Of a DNA stretch of 64,000 nt, positions 1 to 10,336 are shown in pieces. The stretch covers positions 18,379,533 to 18,443,532 of the forward strand of contig OX365960.1 in NCBI GenBank assembly GCA_947247005.1, read 5' to 3'. The first letter of the stretch is position 1; every line of letters begins with the position of its first letter. Origin of the DNA: Spisula solida. Its lineage: Eukaryota; Mollusca; Bivalvia; Venerida; Mactridae. Both the position numbers and the translations under genes were made by a program. Under the pieces are notes generated by a model. The model made no database searches, had not been told where the DNA came from, and saw only the letters and a list, made by a program, of their open reading frames with translations.

Positions 1-930
1 GTCCGTGTGAATACATGTATAAATAGTGCGTTCAAAGTCAAACGAGAATCGTTATACACATCAACTCGTCCGACAGGTAAACTTTAAATGGGTTCGATAT
101 CAAATAGTGTTCAAACCTCATTCCTATTATCAAAGGCGCTATAGTGTAGTGGACATTCTGAGTTGTAGTTTTGAACCCCACTGTTTATTTTTTATGACGT
201 GCATCCATGTAATAAAGTATTATATTATACTTCTGCTTTAATGAATCGATACTTCAAATGATTAAATTGTTGTATTGAAGTGAATGTATGGTGTACAATT
301 GTATGATTATTGTACTGTAAATAAACATAAACTAATTGAAAAGTTACAACCGGAAAGATAAAAAATGAAAACAGTACACACAAACATACCTTATTCGTGT
401 ATTTTTAATTGGTTACAAATAAAAAATAAAGTACTTGTAAAAGACAAAAACTTAAAACTTTATGTAATTTGGATGTGTGTCGTACTAGTGGCGAGATAGA
501 ACAAATTCTCAACAAAATTACTGGTATAATAGCGGCATGCTTATCGACTCGACTAAAGAGACGATGTAAAAACTACTTTTCAAGTATTATACTGTTGATT
601 GAAGTGATCTCTCTTATTATATAAAACATTAGCCCCCCTATATTTTTGAATGGGACAGTTCCCTCATTAGTATTACTTATTGAACCGACATGTAGTGTGG
701 TCTATTCAATGGGCGAAAAACAAATACTTGAGTTAGTGTTCAGGTGTGAGTAATTATGAAACACAACATGCATATTTATTTACCCAAGGACCACTTGTTG
801 GTATTTTAACACGATTGCATTAGATTATAGGGACAATACAAGGACAACATAGAATACGAACATAGCATAACTTTGGGATAAAAAAACCCAAAACATATTT
901 GTTTGTGTCAATGTTAGAACATATGTTACA
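1..930. other. No feature seen
   Basis: AT-rich sequence; the longest frame (26-241) has no recognisable content. Confidence 0.6.
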
Positions 931-935
931 ATGAT

Positions 936-1337
936 GTCACGTGGCTATACTTACAATGACGTCACGTGGCGATCTTTTGGTCGATGTGGAAGATGAACCT
1001 TGCTCTATTTGTGATGTTTTTGTATTTCCTGAAAACGGCTTTGACGGCATGTGTTCATAATTATATTCATGATTTAAGGTTTTTTGTACAAAGGCCTCCG
1101 GCCCATACACAGATTATATGATATAGCTAACTTCACATATTTTTTTCCGAGAGCACCAACAGTTAAAAAATGTAACGTCATGTGACATCAGTATACGTAT
1201 CGTCATGTGACAACAGTTCAAGTATCGTCATGTGACGTCAGTGTTAGTGTCGTCACGTGACAACAGTTCAAGTATTGTCATGAGACGTCAGTGTAAGTAT
1301 CGTCACGTGACATCCAGGATGAGTATCGTCACGTGAC
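936..1337. repeat. 25-bp tandem array of GTCACGTGAC-type E-boxes
   Basis: GTCAYGTGAC or near variants start at 1177, 1202, 1227, 1252, 1277, 1302 and 1328, so the period is 25 (last step 26). A separate pair, GTCACGTGGC at 936 and 961, is also 25 bp apart. Several units contain TGACGTCA-like halves next to the E-box (GACGTCA). GTCACGTGAC is the consensus of bHLH-zip factors of the TFEB/MITF/USF class (established). Regulatory function is not shown. Confidence 0.75.
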
Positions 1338-1340
1338 ATT

Positions 1341-1938
1341 TGTTTCTATTTTTTATCCATTTTTTCGTTTATCAATCGCGTACATGTATAGGTCATGCAT
1401 CGGGGTCCTGATTTACGTGAGTGTGCATATATGCGACGTCCCTTACACGACATAGTCGCGTCCTTTGGGTTTCTATTGCGCAGTTTCCGCACAATGACAT
1501 CACTGCGTTCTTGGTGTGTTAACCACTACCTTACCGCGTCTTTTGCGCAACGTCTTCACGACGACCACAGGTAACGTGGAGCCGAAGGAAACTAAAGTAC
1601 AACATACAGACATATTGAAACAGTTGATCGCGTTAAAAAATCAAAATCCCACTTATTCGCAATATGTGCATTGCGCAGTGCAAACGTTATACATACGTCA
1701 AAGCGACACACCGGTGACGCCAATAGGTCGCCGACAATGCTTAACTTCTGTCAATCAACAGTGACTTCGTAATGGCTGCCTTTCGAGTAATAGTATTAAC
1801 TATTCAGTTTTAGATAAATGAATGAAGAATGATGGCTGTTCTAATACTTACATCCGGACGGATGAAAATGATTGTATGATACGGAACTAGACCCATTCCG
1901 CTTGCTTTTTCATTTCATTCGCCTTGTAATACATACAT
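1341..1938. other. Slightly CpG-richer stretch, no supported gene
   Basis: Contains a 82-codon open frame at 1516-1764 that begins with GTG and has no splice or domain support. CCACAG|GTAACG at about 1570 could act as a donor by chance. Confidence 0.4.
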
Positions 1939-2182
1939 ATCGCTGGAATAAGACGGTCGTAACTAATTACGGTTTTATAAGACATACGCATATTTGAAAT
2001 CAGCATCTGAAGGTGTTTCATTTTAGCCTATTTTCCTGAAAATCGGAACTGGTCATGTTGACCAAACCGAAGTTTAAATGCTTATTTTTCCATAAGTTAA
2101 GAGCAGTTTTCAGACAGTTTGTGTTTTCTCAAAATATTGATTTTATACTAACAACCTTCTATAGTAATTCTAACCCTTTTAT
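1939..2182. mobile_element. Diverged copy of the CGCTGGCTTAGAAT foldback element
   Basis: It shares TTTTCCTGAAAATCGGAACT, GGTCATGTTGACC, and CTCAAAATATTGATTTT...CTAACAACCTTCTA with copies at 13679-13902 and 42083-42308. The ends are degraded. Confidence 0.65.
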
Positions 2183-2814
2183 ATGTCCAATTCTACTTGC
2201 TGGGGATTCTCATTGGGCTGGACAATTTGAACACTAACGTGACCCTTTATTTAACTTATAAACACCAAAAGCTACACTAAATCAGGCGATGTTAACTTAG
2301 CAGAACAAACCAACTAATTGCAATAAACTTGGTGCACATTTAGTACTGATATAACCCACATTGCCCCATGTATTGTAAAACATAGACGGGTTTCGTATTT
2401 AATGATAAACAATAGAACATTTATGTCAAAATACACGGAACCGGACTATATCTTTCTTCGTTTACAAACCGGAACTTGAAACAAGCATTATTTATGAGCT
2501 GTTGGAATGTGGGAAACTTTTCATCTGGACAAAGCCGACTTTGCCAAATTACATGTACAAGAACATGTTTATATTATCATTAAGGTGATGTATTTTAAAT
2601 TTAGACTTATAACATAGGCTTATGATAAGAAGACATGAATAAATAATTATACTATTTCTGGATGTCAATTTCTGAAAAAAGAGAGAACATTTTGGACATG
2701 TAAGGCAGTATTCAACTATATTTAACGGTAGCACCGGAGCACGAAAAAGGACACACGGATTACAAGGACAAGGCACAAGGCACAAGGACAAACGTCATCA
2801 CAAAAAAAATTTCA
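2183..2814. other. No gene seen; purine-rich end
   Basis: Unremarkable AT-rich DNA, ending in a purine-rich AAGGACAAGGCACAAGGCAC run near 2760-2795. Confidence 0.5.
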
Positions 2815-3170
2815 TGTTCCTTTCCGTTATGCAATGTCCATGGCTTTCTATTAAATTCCGCTGCATGATTTATGCCATGTTACGTTCTGCTATGCTCCAT
2901 TCTTTCTTTCATGCTCTATCATACACTGTTCCGTTCTATTATGTTCCGTTTCGTGTTTCTATGCCCTTTCTGCAATGCTCCGTTTTGTTCTATCATATTT
3001 CATTTCGTTTTGCTATGCTCTGTTCCTTTCTGCAATGCTTAGTTAAGTGTTATTATATTGCATTTCGTTTTGATATGTTCTGTTCTTTTCTTTTCTGCAA
3101 TGTTTAGTTCCATTAGATTATATTCCGTTTCATTTTGGTATGCTCCGTTCCGTTCTGCTGTGTTGAGTTT
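2815..3170. repeat. Degenerate pyrimidine-rich tandem repeat (TTCCGTTTYGYTATG)
   Basis: Variants of TTCCGTT.TGCTATGCTCCG recur irregularly, with a further block at about 3370-3425. It yields a false open frame. I see no gene. Confidence 0.6.
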
Positions 3171-3174
3171 AAGC

Positions 3175-3290
3175 CATTTTACTGTTGAAACTAGGTCATT
3201 CAGCTTGGGCATTCTGCTTTTTGATTGCTGAAACTAGTTTATTCAGCTTTTTGACAGCTGGGACTTGGGCGGATCATGTGTTTCGTTCTG
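3175..3290. repeat. CTGAAACTAG/ATTCAGCTT dispersed repeat
   Basis: ACTAGGTCATTCAGCTTGGG, TTTTTGACAGCTG and ACTTGGGCGGATCAT are shared with 4560-4680. Both copies have an internal duplication of the CAGCTTTTTGACAGCTG block. Confidence 0.65.
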
Positions 3291-3429
3291 TTGTGTGTTG
3301 GGACTTGTGCCTTGTATGTTTTATGTTAGTTAGGTTGAATGCTGCCTTCCCTGTCCAACTTTAGATTATCTTCATGCTATGTTCCGTTTCGTTTTGCTAA
3401 ATGTTTCGTTTCGTTCTGTTATGTGGCAC

Positions 3430-4219
3430 TTAAATATTTTTTCCTCCGTTCCGTTATCTCATGCATGTATACCATTGCATATTTTATTGTTATTTTTTTG
3501 ATAATCTTACAAATCGCTCATGTAATGAACAACCAACGTGTACTTTTGCAATATTATATTATCGCGATATGCCGACTATATCTAATTTTGTTATCGCAAA
3601 ATTATGATTCAAAAGGCATTCGAATACAGGATACAACATAAATGATATGAAAACAGGACTCGATTTCTGGGCGTGATTAAACATACAACATATTTTCGCG
3701 TTCATGAAATATGATCTGAGAAAAACGTTTTTGCTAAACCACAAAGATACACTGCAGGTTCCACGAAAATGGACCGCAAATGGCAAACATATATATCATC
3801 AATTAATTGCAGTATACAGGCAACTGATAAAAGCACGGCATGAAATATGAATAAATTCCGTTCTAATTTTTCAATAAACCCCTCACATGTCATAAATATT
3901 ACTTTGGGCGTTAGGAAAGTCATTTCTTGACGCGAGCGGGAAAGCCGCGCAGTGTATCACGGGTGATTGGGTCGGACATGCGCAGATAAGGCCTTATCAC
4001 GAAGAAATTAACTTCACTGAAACCAGAGTTAATGTCGTGCGTGGTGTTCGTGATAGGCTTCGTTCATAACTCCAGATTGAATAAGGAATATTTCCACATA
4101 AATCACAACCAGGCATGAATGAACTTTGTCCTCCGTGTGTTTTTGATGGTTTGGTCTCATACAAATACTTTCCATCAGCTGAAACCTTGATATTTAGCTT
4201 TTAAATTCTATTATTTTTA
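3430..4219. other. No supported gene
   Basis: Short overlapping frames on both strands at 3559-3923 have no recognisable content. Confidence 0.5.
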
Positions 4220-4520
4220 TGCCCCCGTATCGATAGATCGGGAGGCATATAGTGATTCACCTGTCCGTTCGTCCGTCCGTCCGTCCGTCCGTTCGTCCGT
4301 CCGTCAGGTTAACCCATATTGACCGTTTCTTCTAGCATTAATATGGCTTGTTACAAAGCTTCCATACTTGCATGGATGTTGTATATGAACACTCTCCACA
4401 TGCCTGTATCACCTAACCCCATTTTGACCTTCACCTTGACCTAATTTTGGACTAAGACTTCTTTATGGACAAGGCTTCCACAGGGGACATACGCGTTTAT
4501 TGAACGCAGTCTTGTTATAT
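4220..4520. repeat. Bivalve-type GGGAGGCATATAG element with (GTCC)n
   Basis: It opens TATGCCCCCGTATCGATAGA and GGGAGGCATATAG. A (GTCC/GTTC)n run at 4262-4308 follows, and it ends GGGGACATACGCGTTTATTG and AACGCAGTCTTGTT. Elements with this layout are abundant in bivalve genomes (recollection, not a search). Confidence 0.6.
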
Positions 4521-4699
4521 ATTTAAAATAACTTTTAAGGACTTCTGACAGTTAAAACTAGGTACTAGTTTTTTCGCCGTTCTACTGTTGGTTCTGGTCA
4601 TTCAGCTTGGGCATTCAGCTTTTTGACAGCTGAAACTAGATCAATCAGCTTTTCGACAGCTTGGACTTGGGCGGATCATTTACTTGTTTCATTTTTTGT

Positions 4700-4817
4700 T
4701 AAGCGACTAGCAATCGAATTACTAGTACAATTTGGTATGAAGCGGGCTTGGATCGAACCCGGGACTTTCGGCACTCGAAGCGGACGCTCAACGATTACGC
4801 TATCGAGTAGGCGGTAA
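4700..4817 (-). mobile_element. tRNA-headed SINE-like sequence
   Basis: The minus strand has an A-box-like TAGCGTAATCGTTGAGCG and a B box GGGTTCGATCC 40 bp further on, inside CCCGGGTTCGATCCAAGC. It directly follows the CTGAAACTAG repeat (4560-4680). Confidence 0.55.
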
Positions 4818-5247
4818 CATTCATTGAATAACTTATGATTGAACATCGTTCTAACACCCGACTGATGAACCATAATACCACAACTTGAAGAAAATTATCA
4901 AAGGAGTCATTCTGTAGATAAAATAATAATTAGAAAATTAAATAAGTGACAGTTGTAGGTGATTTGTTACATCGTAAAGTCTCGTGGGATAAAGTCTGGA
5001 CTGTGTCTTTGGCGGCAGAACTGCTTGGTCATTATATTTATATGTCTGTGCGTCTGTGATGTCCAACAGGTGGCGCTATTACGATTAATTATATGTTAGT
5101 TCATTAATTTAATTTAATTAGAGCTATGATTTATTGTGGGTAGGTGGCTTTTACGATGTGATTCGTTATAATATGAGGAATAGCATTATTGTTGTTTTTG
5201 TATTATATTTGTTGTATTATGCTAAATGTCATTTGTTTTTTCCGTCA

Positions 5248-5420
5248 GATTAGCAAATGGTCATTCGGTATTTTCCGTCAGATTGGGGAATGGTCATTCA
5301 TTTTTACCGTCAGATTTGTGAATGGTCATTCATTTTTCCGTCAGATTGGCGAATTGTCATTCGTTTTTTCCCGTAAGTTTAGCGAATGGTTATTCGATTT
5401 TATCGTCAGATTGGCGAACA
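5248..5420. repeat. 31-33 bp tandem repeat, about 6 copies
   Basis: The unit is CCGTCAGATTGGCGAATGGT followed by CATTCATTTTT. The uneven unit length shifts the frame, so the 87-codon ORF across it is not a gene. Confidence 0.85.
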
Positions 5421-7160
5421 ATTATTGTCGTTCTCGACAATGTAAAACATAATATTGAGAAACGTTAATAAACTAGAAATCTCAAAACATGATTTGACTC
5501 TGTTGTGTGTCGATATTGATTGCACTCAAATGCATGTTTCAGTAATCTAATTTTAAAAAAATGCGCAACTATTCGAAGATGTAGTTAACGATTAAATATT
5601 TTATGCGAAAGCGATAAGAATTAAGTCAAATAATGCTAATCAAAACAAACGAACTCTTTAAAAGGAGGAGCGTTTTGTCCACGACATTGTGGTTCAACAT
5701 CTAAATGTTGGGTATAAAAATAAATCAAGGCTTATTTGTCGTGTATTATCAACTTTTATCAAACTTTATCGAAATAGCAACAAGTATTGTCGATAAAATC
5801 CCGTAAGAAGGAAGATTGTTTTTCAATAGACTTGTAAATAGGAAATAAAGAGCATTTTTTTGCGAATCAAATTGCAAAAGTGTGGGCGATTACGGAGTAA
5901 TTGCTAAAATCCAGTCTATCCGTTCCGGAAAGTCTTGCACGAAGTATTGTTTACTAGTGTTTCGATTATTTTTACCAATGTTTTGGAGAATAAGATAAAA
6001 CGAACTGGAATTATTGTATAACCAGGGTAGCAATACCACGTGGCTTTTGGCTACAGTTACAAGTAGAAATTAGTAAACGTTGGAACATAAATATAGTTAT
6101 AAGTATTTTATTTCTTCATCGATTACTATAAAATATACGCCACGCTAAGGGGAAAAGTATTTGCTTTCCGTGAAATATAAGATCTTTTTCAGCAGTTTTA
6201 CGGATTTTCCCATTACCCTGTGAAACCTACACGTTCCATGGTTTCACAAGGTAATTGACAAAACGGCACAACCGCGGAAAAAGATTTTATATTTCATGGA
6301 AAGCAAAATATTGTCCCCTTAGCGTGGCGAATATTTCATAGAAATGGATGCAGAAATAAAATACTTGTGGCTTTTTTATTTTCCAAGGTTTACAAATTTC
6401 TTCTTGTAACTGTAGTCAAAAGTCACGTGGTATTGCTACACTGATAACAGTCATCCTTTTTCTCTATATTACAACCTAACAAGTTATACATTATATTCAT
6501 TGTATGAGTACTAAAAAACTTAGTGGCTAAAAAGTGTTTCAGACTCTTGTAAAAAAGGCCGTAGACTGACCGTATATTCATAAGTTTAGTTGGAATGTTG
6601 GGACTGTTATAGCATATTAATGCGATGTTCTATCTGGGATATATTAACAAGAATTATTGTCATTTTATTAAAATAATAATAATTGATTGACATGCTGAAT
6701 GCGTTACATGTATTCTCTTTGTGCAAATTTAACAACAAAAGTGTATAAAACATATACAATATTTTGACTCAAGTTCGGTCATTTTGTATTCAACAATAAC
6801 TGGAATTGTATTAGTCATGTTTTAAGCTCTAATTGATTGGCATACACAAGGAGGCGCAAGGTCACGCGCTTACATGATTAGGCGAGGAGAAAAATGAATT
6901 TGATACATTTTTATCTTTGCCAGAATTTGGCAAAAAAATACGTGTATAATATAAAATTATGTTGCCCTTGCAGAACAGTAATGTTGTTTTTTTTATCACA
7001 ACAACACTGAGACAACAATCAGAGCTATGTTGGTTAGATTTATGACCCGCTGCTGTTCGCATCTTCAATGTCATAGCACGTTGTTGTTGTTGTTGTATTA
7101 TATCTGATATATATATATAATACATCAAAGGTTTCGAAACATAAAAACAGGCAAATCAGT
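5421..7160. other. Intergenic apart from the foldback element at 6027-6439
   Basis: No coding signal; a (TTG)5 run lies at about 7080. Confidence 0.5.
6027..6439. mobile_element. Long foldback DNA element, about 413 bp
   Basis: The left end GTAGCAATACCACGTGGCTT is mirrored by AAGTCACGTGGTATTGCTAC at the right. Inner stems also pair: CGCCACGCTAAGGGGA against TCCCCTTAGCGTGGCG, and AAATATAAGATCTTTTTC against AAAAAGATTTTATATTTC. Most of the element can fold on itself. TA flanks the inner ends (6028-6029 and 6437-6438). No coding frame. Confidence 0.85.
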
Positions 7161-7191
7161 GGGCACTGTTGTTTTTTGTCAATTAATTGTA
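7161..7191. repeat. Left copy of a ~30-bp direct repeat flanking the truncated LINE
   Basis: GGGCACTGTTGTTTTTTGTC plus AATTAATTGTA matches 8637-8667 (GGGCATTGTTTTTTTTGTC plus AATTAATTGTA). The two lie either side of the LINE fragment in the same orientation. Confidence 0.75.
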
Positions 7192-7251
7192 GTTTTGTAA
7201 GTGTTGCTGGCCCCAATTCCACGAAAAAAACTGAAGTTATTGCTCATTTGT

Positions 7252-7807
7252 TTTAAGTAAGTAAGTAAAGTATTTATTTAAGTGACATGTGCAATATTGC
7301 AAAATATACATTCATGATATTATATACACGATTACAGCACCCGGCCCAATGGGCCTACAAGTCACTGACAATTAAACATATGATATTTACAAATTGATAC
7401 ATATAATGGCATGGTATGGTATGGTATGGTATGGTATGCAACATAAATATATCTATAAAGTCTTTGCTAACAAATTACAGATTTGATATGTATATACATG
7501 AGCAAGTAAAGGTATAATATACATATAACATAAACACCAGGATTGAATGATCTAAGTTATTTATATAGATAAATGGCGGTATTATATTGCAGTTATCGCC
7601 AGTGATTTTTCGTATTGCAGAGATACACGTACTAAAGCATTTTTAATAATAGTACTTAAGACATTGTACTACAGTACTACTGTACACTGTAATTAATTGC
7701 ATCGATATACATACATACATTGAATGAGACGACAGAATGTACATAATACATAACAGTAAAACACAGTGCATATTAACCAGTGGAGTAATATCAAATACTC
7801 AGTAGGT
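7252..7807 (-). mobile_element. 3' UTR of the truncated LINE with (CTTA)n-type tail
   Basis: This non-coding stretch lies between the dead ORF and a TAAG-type run at about 7255-7268, which I take as the LINE tail. It holds an (ATGGT)6 run at about 7408-7440 and a CCCGGCCCAATGGGCC near-palindrome at about 7340. The tail assignment is inferred by analogy with other LINE ends in this window. Confidence 0.5.
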
Positions 7808-8590
7808 CTATTTGTTATATATATAATGTTGTCTCTTCGTAAAAGCCCTCACAAGATATTTTGCAGCCTTTCTAGGATAGTCAGTTATTAGGAGGGAACT
7901 TTTATCAGTGTCACTCATCAAATTGAAATAATTTAGTAGGTATTGTTCACTGAAAATATCACGCCGAATGTTTGAGTAGAAAGAACATTTAACAAGAAAA
8001 TGAACCTCAGTTTCGGTCTCACCCGAGTCACAAAACAAACATAGTCTTTGTTACGGAGTTTCGCCAATATATCGACCTGTTTCGATCCTTAATGGGAGAA
8101 TACCACATCTGAATTGAGCTAGTAGTGATCGTTCGTTTCTCGCTAAGTTCAACGAAGTGTACCTCTCTTGTTTAAATTCATCTTTGAATGTTATATAGTA
8201 TCTCAGTTTCGAGACTTTTGTAACGTTTTCTTTCCAAAGGCGGTTGTAGTATTGTGAGATTGCTACTTTTATTGTAGATAGACTGACAACTGTTTTATCA
8301 TTAAAGTGAGTTTGTAGATTAAGTTTCGATAATATATCCTTTACATCGCTACACCAATTGTTTTGGCACATATCGTAATCCGTATTGAATACGCGCTTAG
8401 TTAATCTGTTGTCACTCATTGTTATTAATCTATTCCATTGTCGAAATATCGCAGTCCACCGTCTATATTGAACCGGAAGCCATCCAATATCACTCGTGAT
8501 TGCAAGTACCGGTGCAAAGCGGTGCACTCCAAGAAAGTATCTTATTGCTCGATTTTGCACATTGTCTGTTGGTTGGTATTTCCGGTATCC
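7808..8590 (-). pseudogene. 5'-truncated LINE, C-terminal part of the reverse transcriptase ORF, one nonsense codon
   Basis: On the minus strand, codons from about 8590 read NRAIRYFLGVHRFAP, ending ...SLLAQFRCGILPLRIETGRYIGETP. An in-frame TAA follows at 8053-8051, then QRLCLFCDSGETETEVHFLVKC to a stop at 7808. The two halves are in one frame, so a single point change breaks the ORF. The protein aligns by eye to the C-terminal third of the LINE at 10337-12385 (NRAQRFFLGV, KFRCGVAPIRIETGRF, CPFC...H....C), including the CCHC motif. The reverse transcriptase catalytic core is absent. Confidence 0.85.
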
Positions 8591-8636
8591 CCTTTATGTG
8601 AGGTGCATTTGTTGTTGTTGTTGTTGTTTATAGTGC

Positions 8637-8667
8637 GGGCATTGTTTTTTTTGTCAATTAATTGTAC
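8637..8667. repeat. Right copy of the ~30-bp direct repeat flanking the truncated LINE
   Basis: Differs from 7161-7191 at about two positions. A (TTG)n run also precedes each copy (7080-7096 and 8609-8627), so the duplicated flank may be longer than a typical LINE target duplication. Confidence 0.75.
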
Positions 8668-9265
8668 TAGTACAACAATATCGCTTATCCGATTAGCGCA
8701 AAATCGCTCAAAATGGCCATCGTCGACACTATAGAATAGAGAGGGACCAGTGTAGTTGTTTTGTCATAACTTTTTTATTTATTAAACGATATAATTTATT
8801 TAGGGTGATTTAAAAACTGCAATTAATATCCTTGTATTAATGCAAACATATTTAGATTATTTTGATGTTTAGGCGGGGGAATTAGCGTTAACAAATTACC
8901 ACCCGTTTTTACATTAAATATAGTGCAATTGGGTAAACAAATATCAAAACTGTCCAGTTTAACTTGTATTTTAAAGAATATGCTTGAAACCAACATATTT
9001 CTTTAGGACCTGAATCGACTGGATTTACGCGATAAGCGAGATTGTTGTGTATGGATTTTCTGTTTCTGTTGCTGATGATGTTTGGTTTATGCTGCTAAGC
9101 TCGTATCTATTGTATTGGTGTTTTTGTTCGGTGAGATATATGTGTTAATACAGTCATGTTCATAGGTCGAATCAATTGTAACGTAACAACGATTAATTTA
9201 TTTTTTCATGCCGCTATCAATTTATTTTTGGTTTTGCACTTTAAGTTTTGCTGCAATTTGTCTGT

Positions 9266-9292
9266 TGTCGTTGTTGTTGTTGTTGTCGTTGT

Positions 9293-9350
<58 letters not shown>

Positions 9351-9356
9351 ATTGTT
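9266..9356. repeat. (GTT)n microsatellite with GTC interruptions
   Basis: About 30 GTT/GTC triplets; open frames of poly-Val or poly-Cys across it are artefacts. Confidence 0.95.
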
Positions 9357-9545
9357 GGAGCACAGTTTCATATAATATTGTTGGCATATACTGTACATGT
9401 ATGTTCTTCTTTCCGGATACTAGTACAATGTACCTGGTAAAGTATTCAGACATGCGTATGTTTTTGCATTAATTTTGCAGTTCATTGAGTCGCAAGGAAT
9501 TTCAATGTTTATATACACAATGTTATGTAAGCAGGTGATATACGA

Positions 9546-9785
9546 GGGTACTGTTTTATCAAAGGACTTACGGAAATCGTAAACTTACGATCAAATTTTA
9601 ATTCTTTATAATTTGTTTACAATTATAAAGTGTGGTAAATGGAGCTGCAATACTAATACTGATTCAGTTAATGAACTCCTACAAACCACACCTTTCACCA
9701 ATTTGCAGTTGTCAAAGAATTATAAAGAATTTAAATTTGAGCGTAACTTTAAGATTTTCGTAAGTGCTTTGATAAAACAGTACCC
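9546..9785. mobile_element. GGGTACTGTTTTATCAAAG foldback element
   Basis: The left end GGGTACTGTTTTATCAAAGG and right end CTTTGATAAAACAGTACCC form terminal inverted repeats that extend into ACTTACG/CGTAAGT. 240 bp, non-coding. Other copies are at 33130-33351 and 41536-41780. Confidence 0.8.
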
Positions 9786-10015
9786 CGGTCCTGACTAAAC
9801 GAGTTATACACCATAAAATGATACGTGTAACTTAATTACAAAAATGTACATACGTTTTGTTAAGATATTTGTGTAGATATACTTTTATGTTTCTTACTCA
9901 TACTTAATACAATTTTAAACTTTAGACTTTTTAGATAGTTTTCAATTTTTGTTGTAAAACAGTTGTTTTTATGAGTATATGAATATGTTACTAGTCTCTT
10001 ATAATTCTAGTCAGA

Positions 10016-10336
10016 ATGACCACATCTTTTATTTGTTTGTATATAATGATGTTTTTATAATGAGAGATAATCTTTATTAAAGTCTCATCAATGTACATTC
10101 TTACAATATTTACATTACATATTTGAACAATTATAAAAGTACTTTGCCGCTCCACACTGGAGCTATAAGAGACTAGATAATTCATATATACATATCAATA
10201 AAAACAGAACTATATTCTTGCAAGGGAACATAGTCGCGCAGAACGTAGTCTGCACAACCATAAAACAGAATTAAACAAATAAAAATTTACATTAATATGT
10301 ATAAAAATCAATTGCATTATCCTTTAAGATTGCATG
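10016..10336 (-). mobile_element. 3' flank/UTR of the LINE at 10337-12385
   Basis: AT-rich sequence follows the RT stop codon on the minus strand. It contains no open frame. A short inverted repeat, TAGTCTCTTAT at about 9994 and ATAAGAGACTA at about 10165, suggests a small DNA element spans 9992-10180, so the exact LINE end is unclear. Confidence 0.4.

Larger units (their letters stand above)
8668..10015. other. Intergenic, with the (GTT)n run and one foldback element
   Basis: Nothing else supported. Confidence 0.5.
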
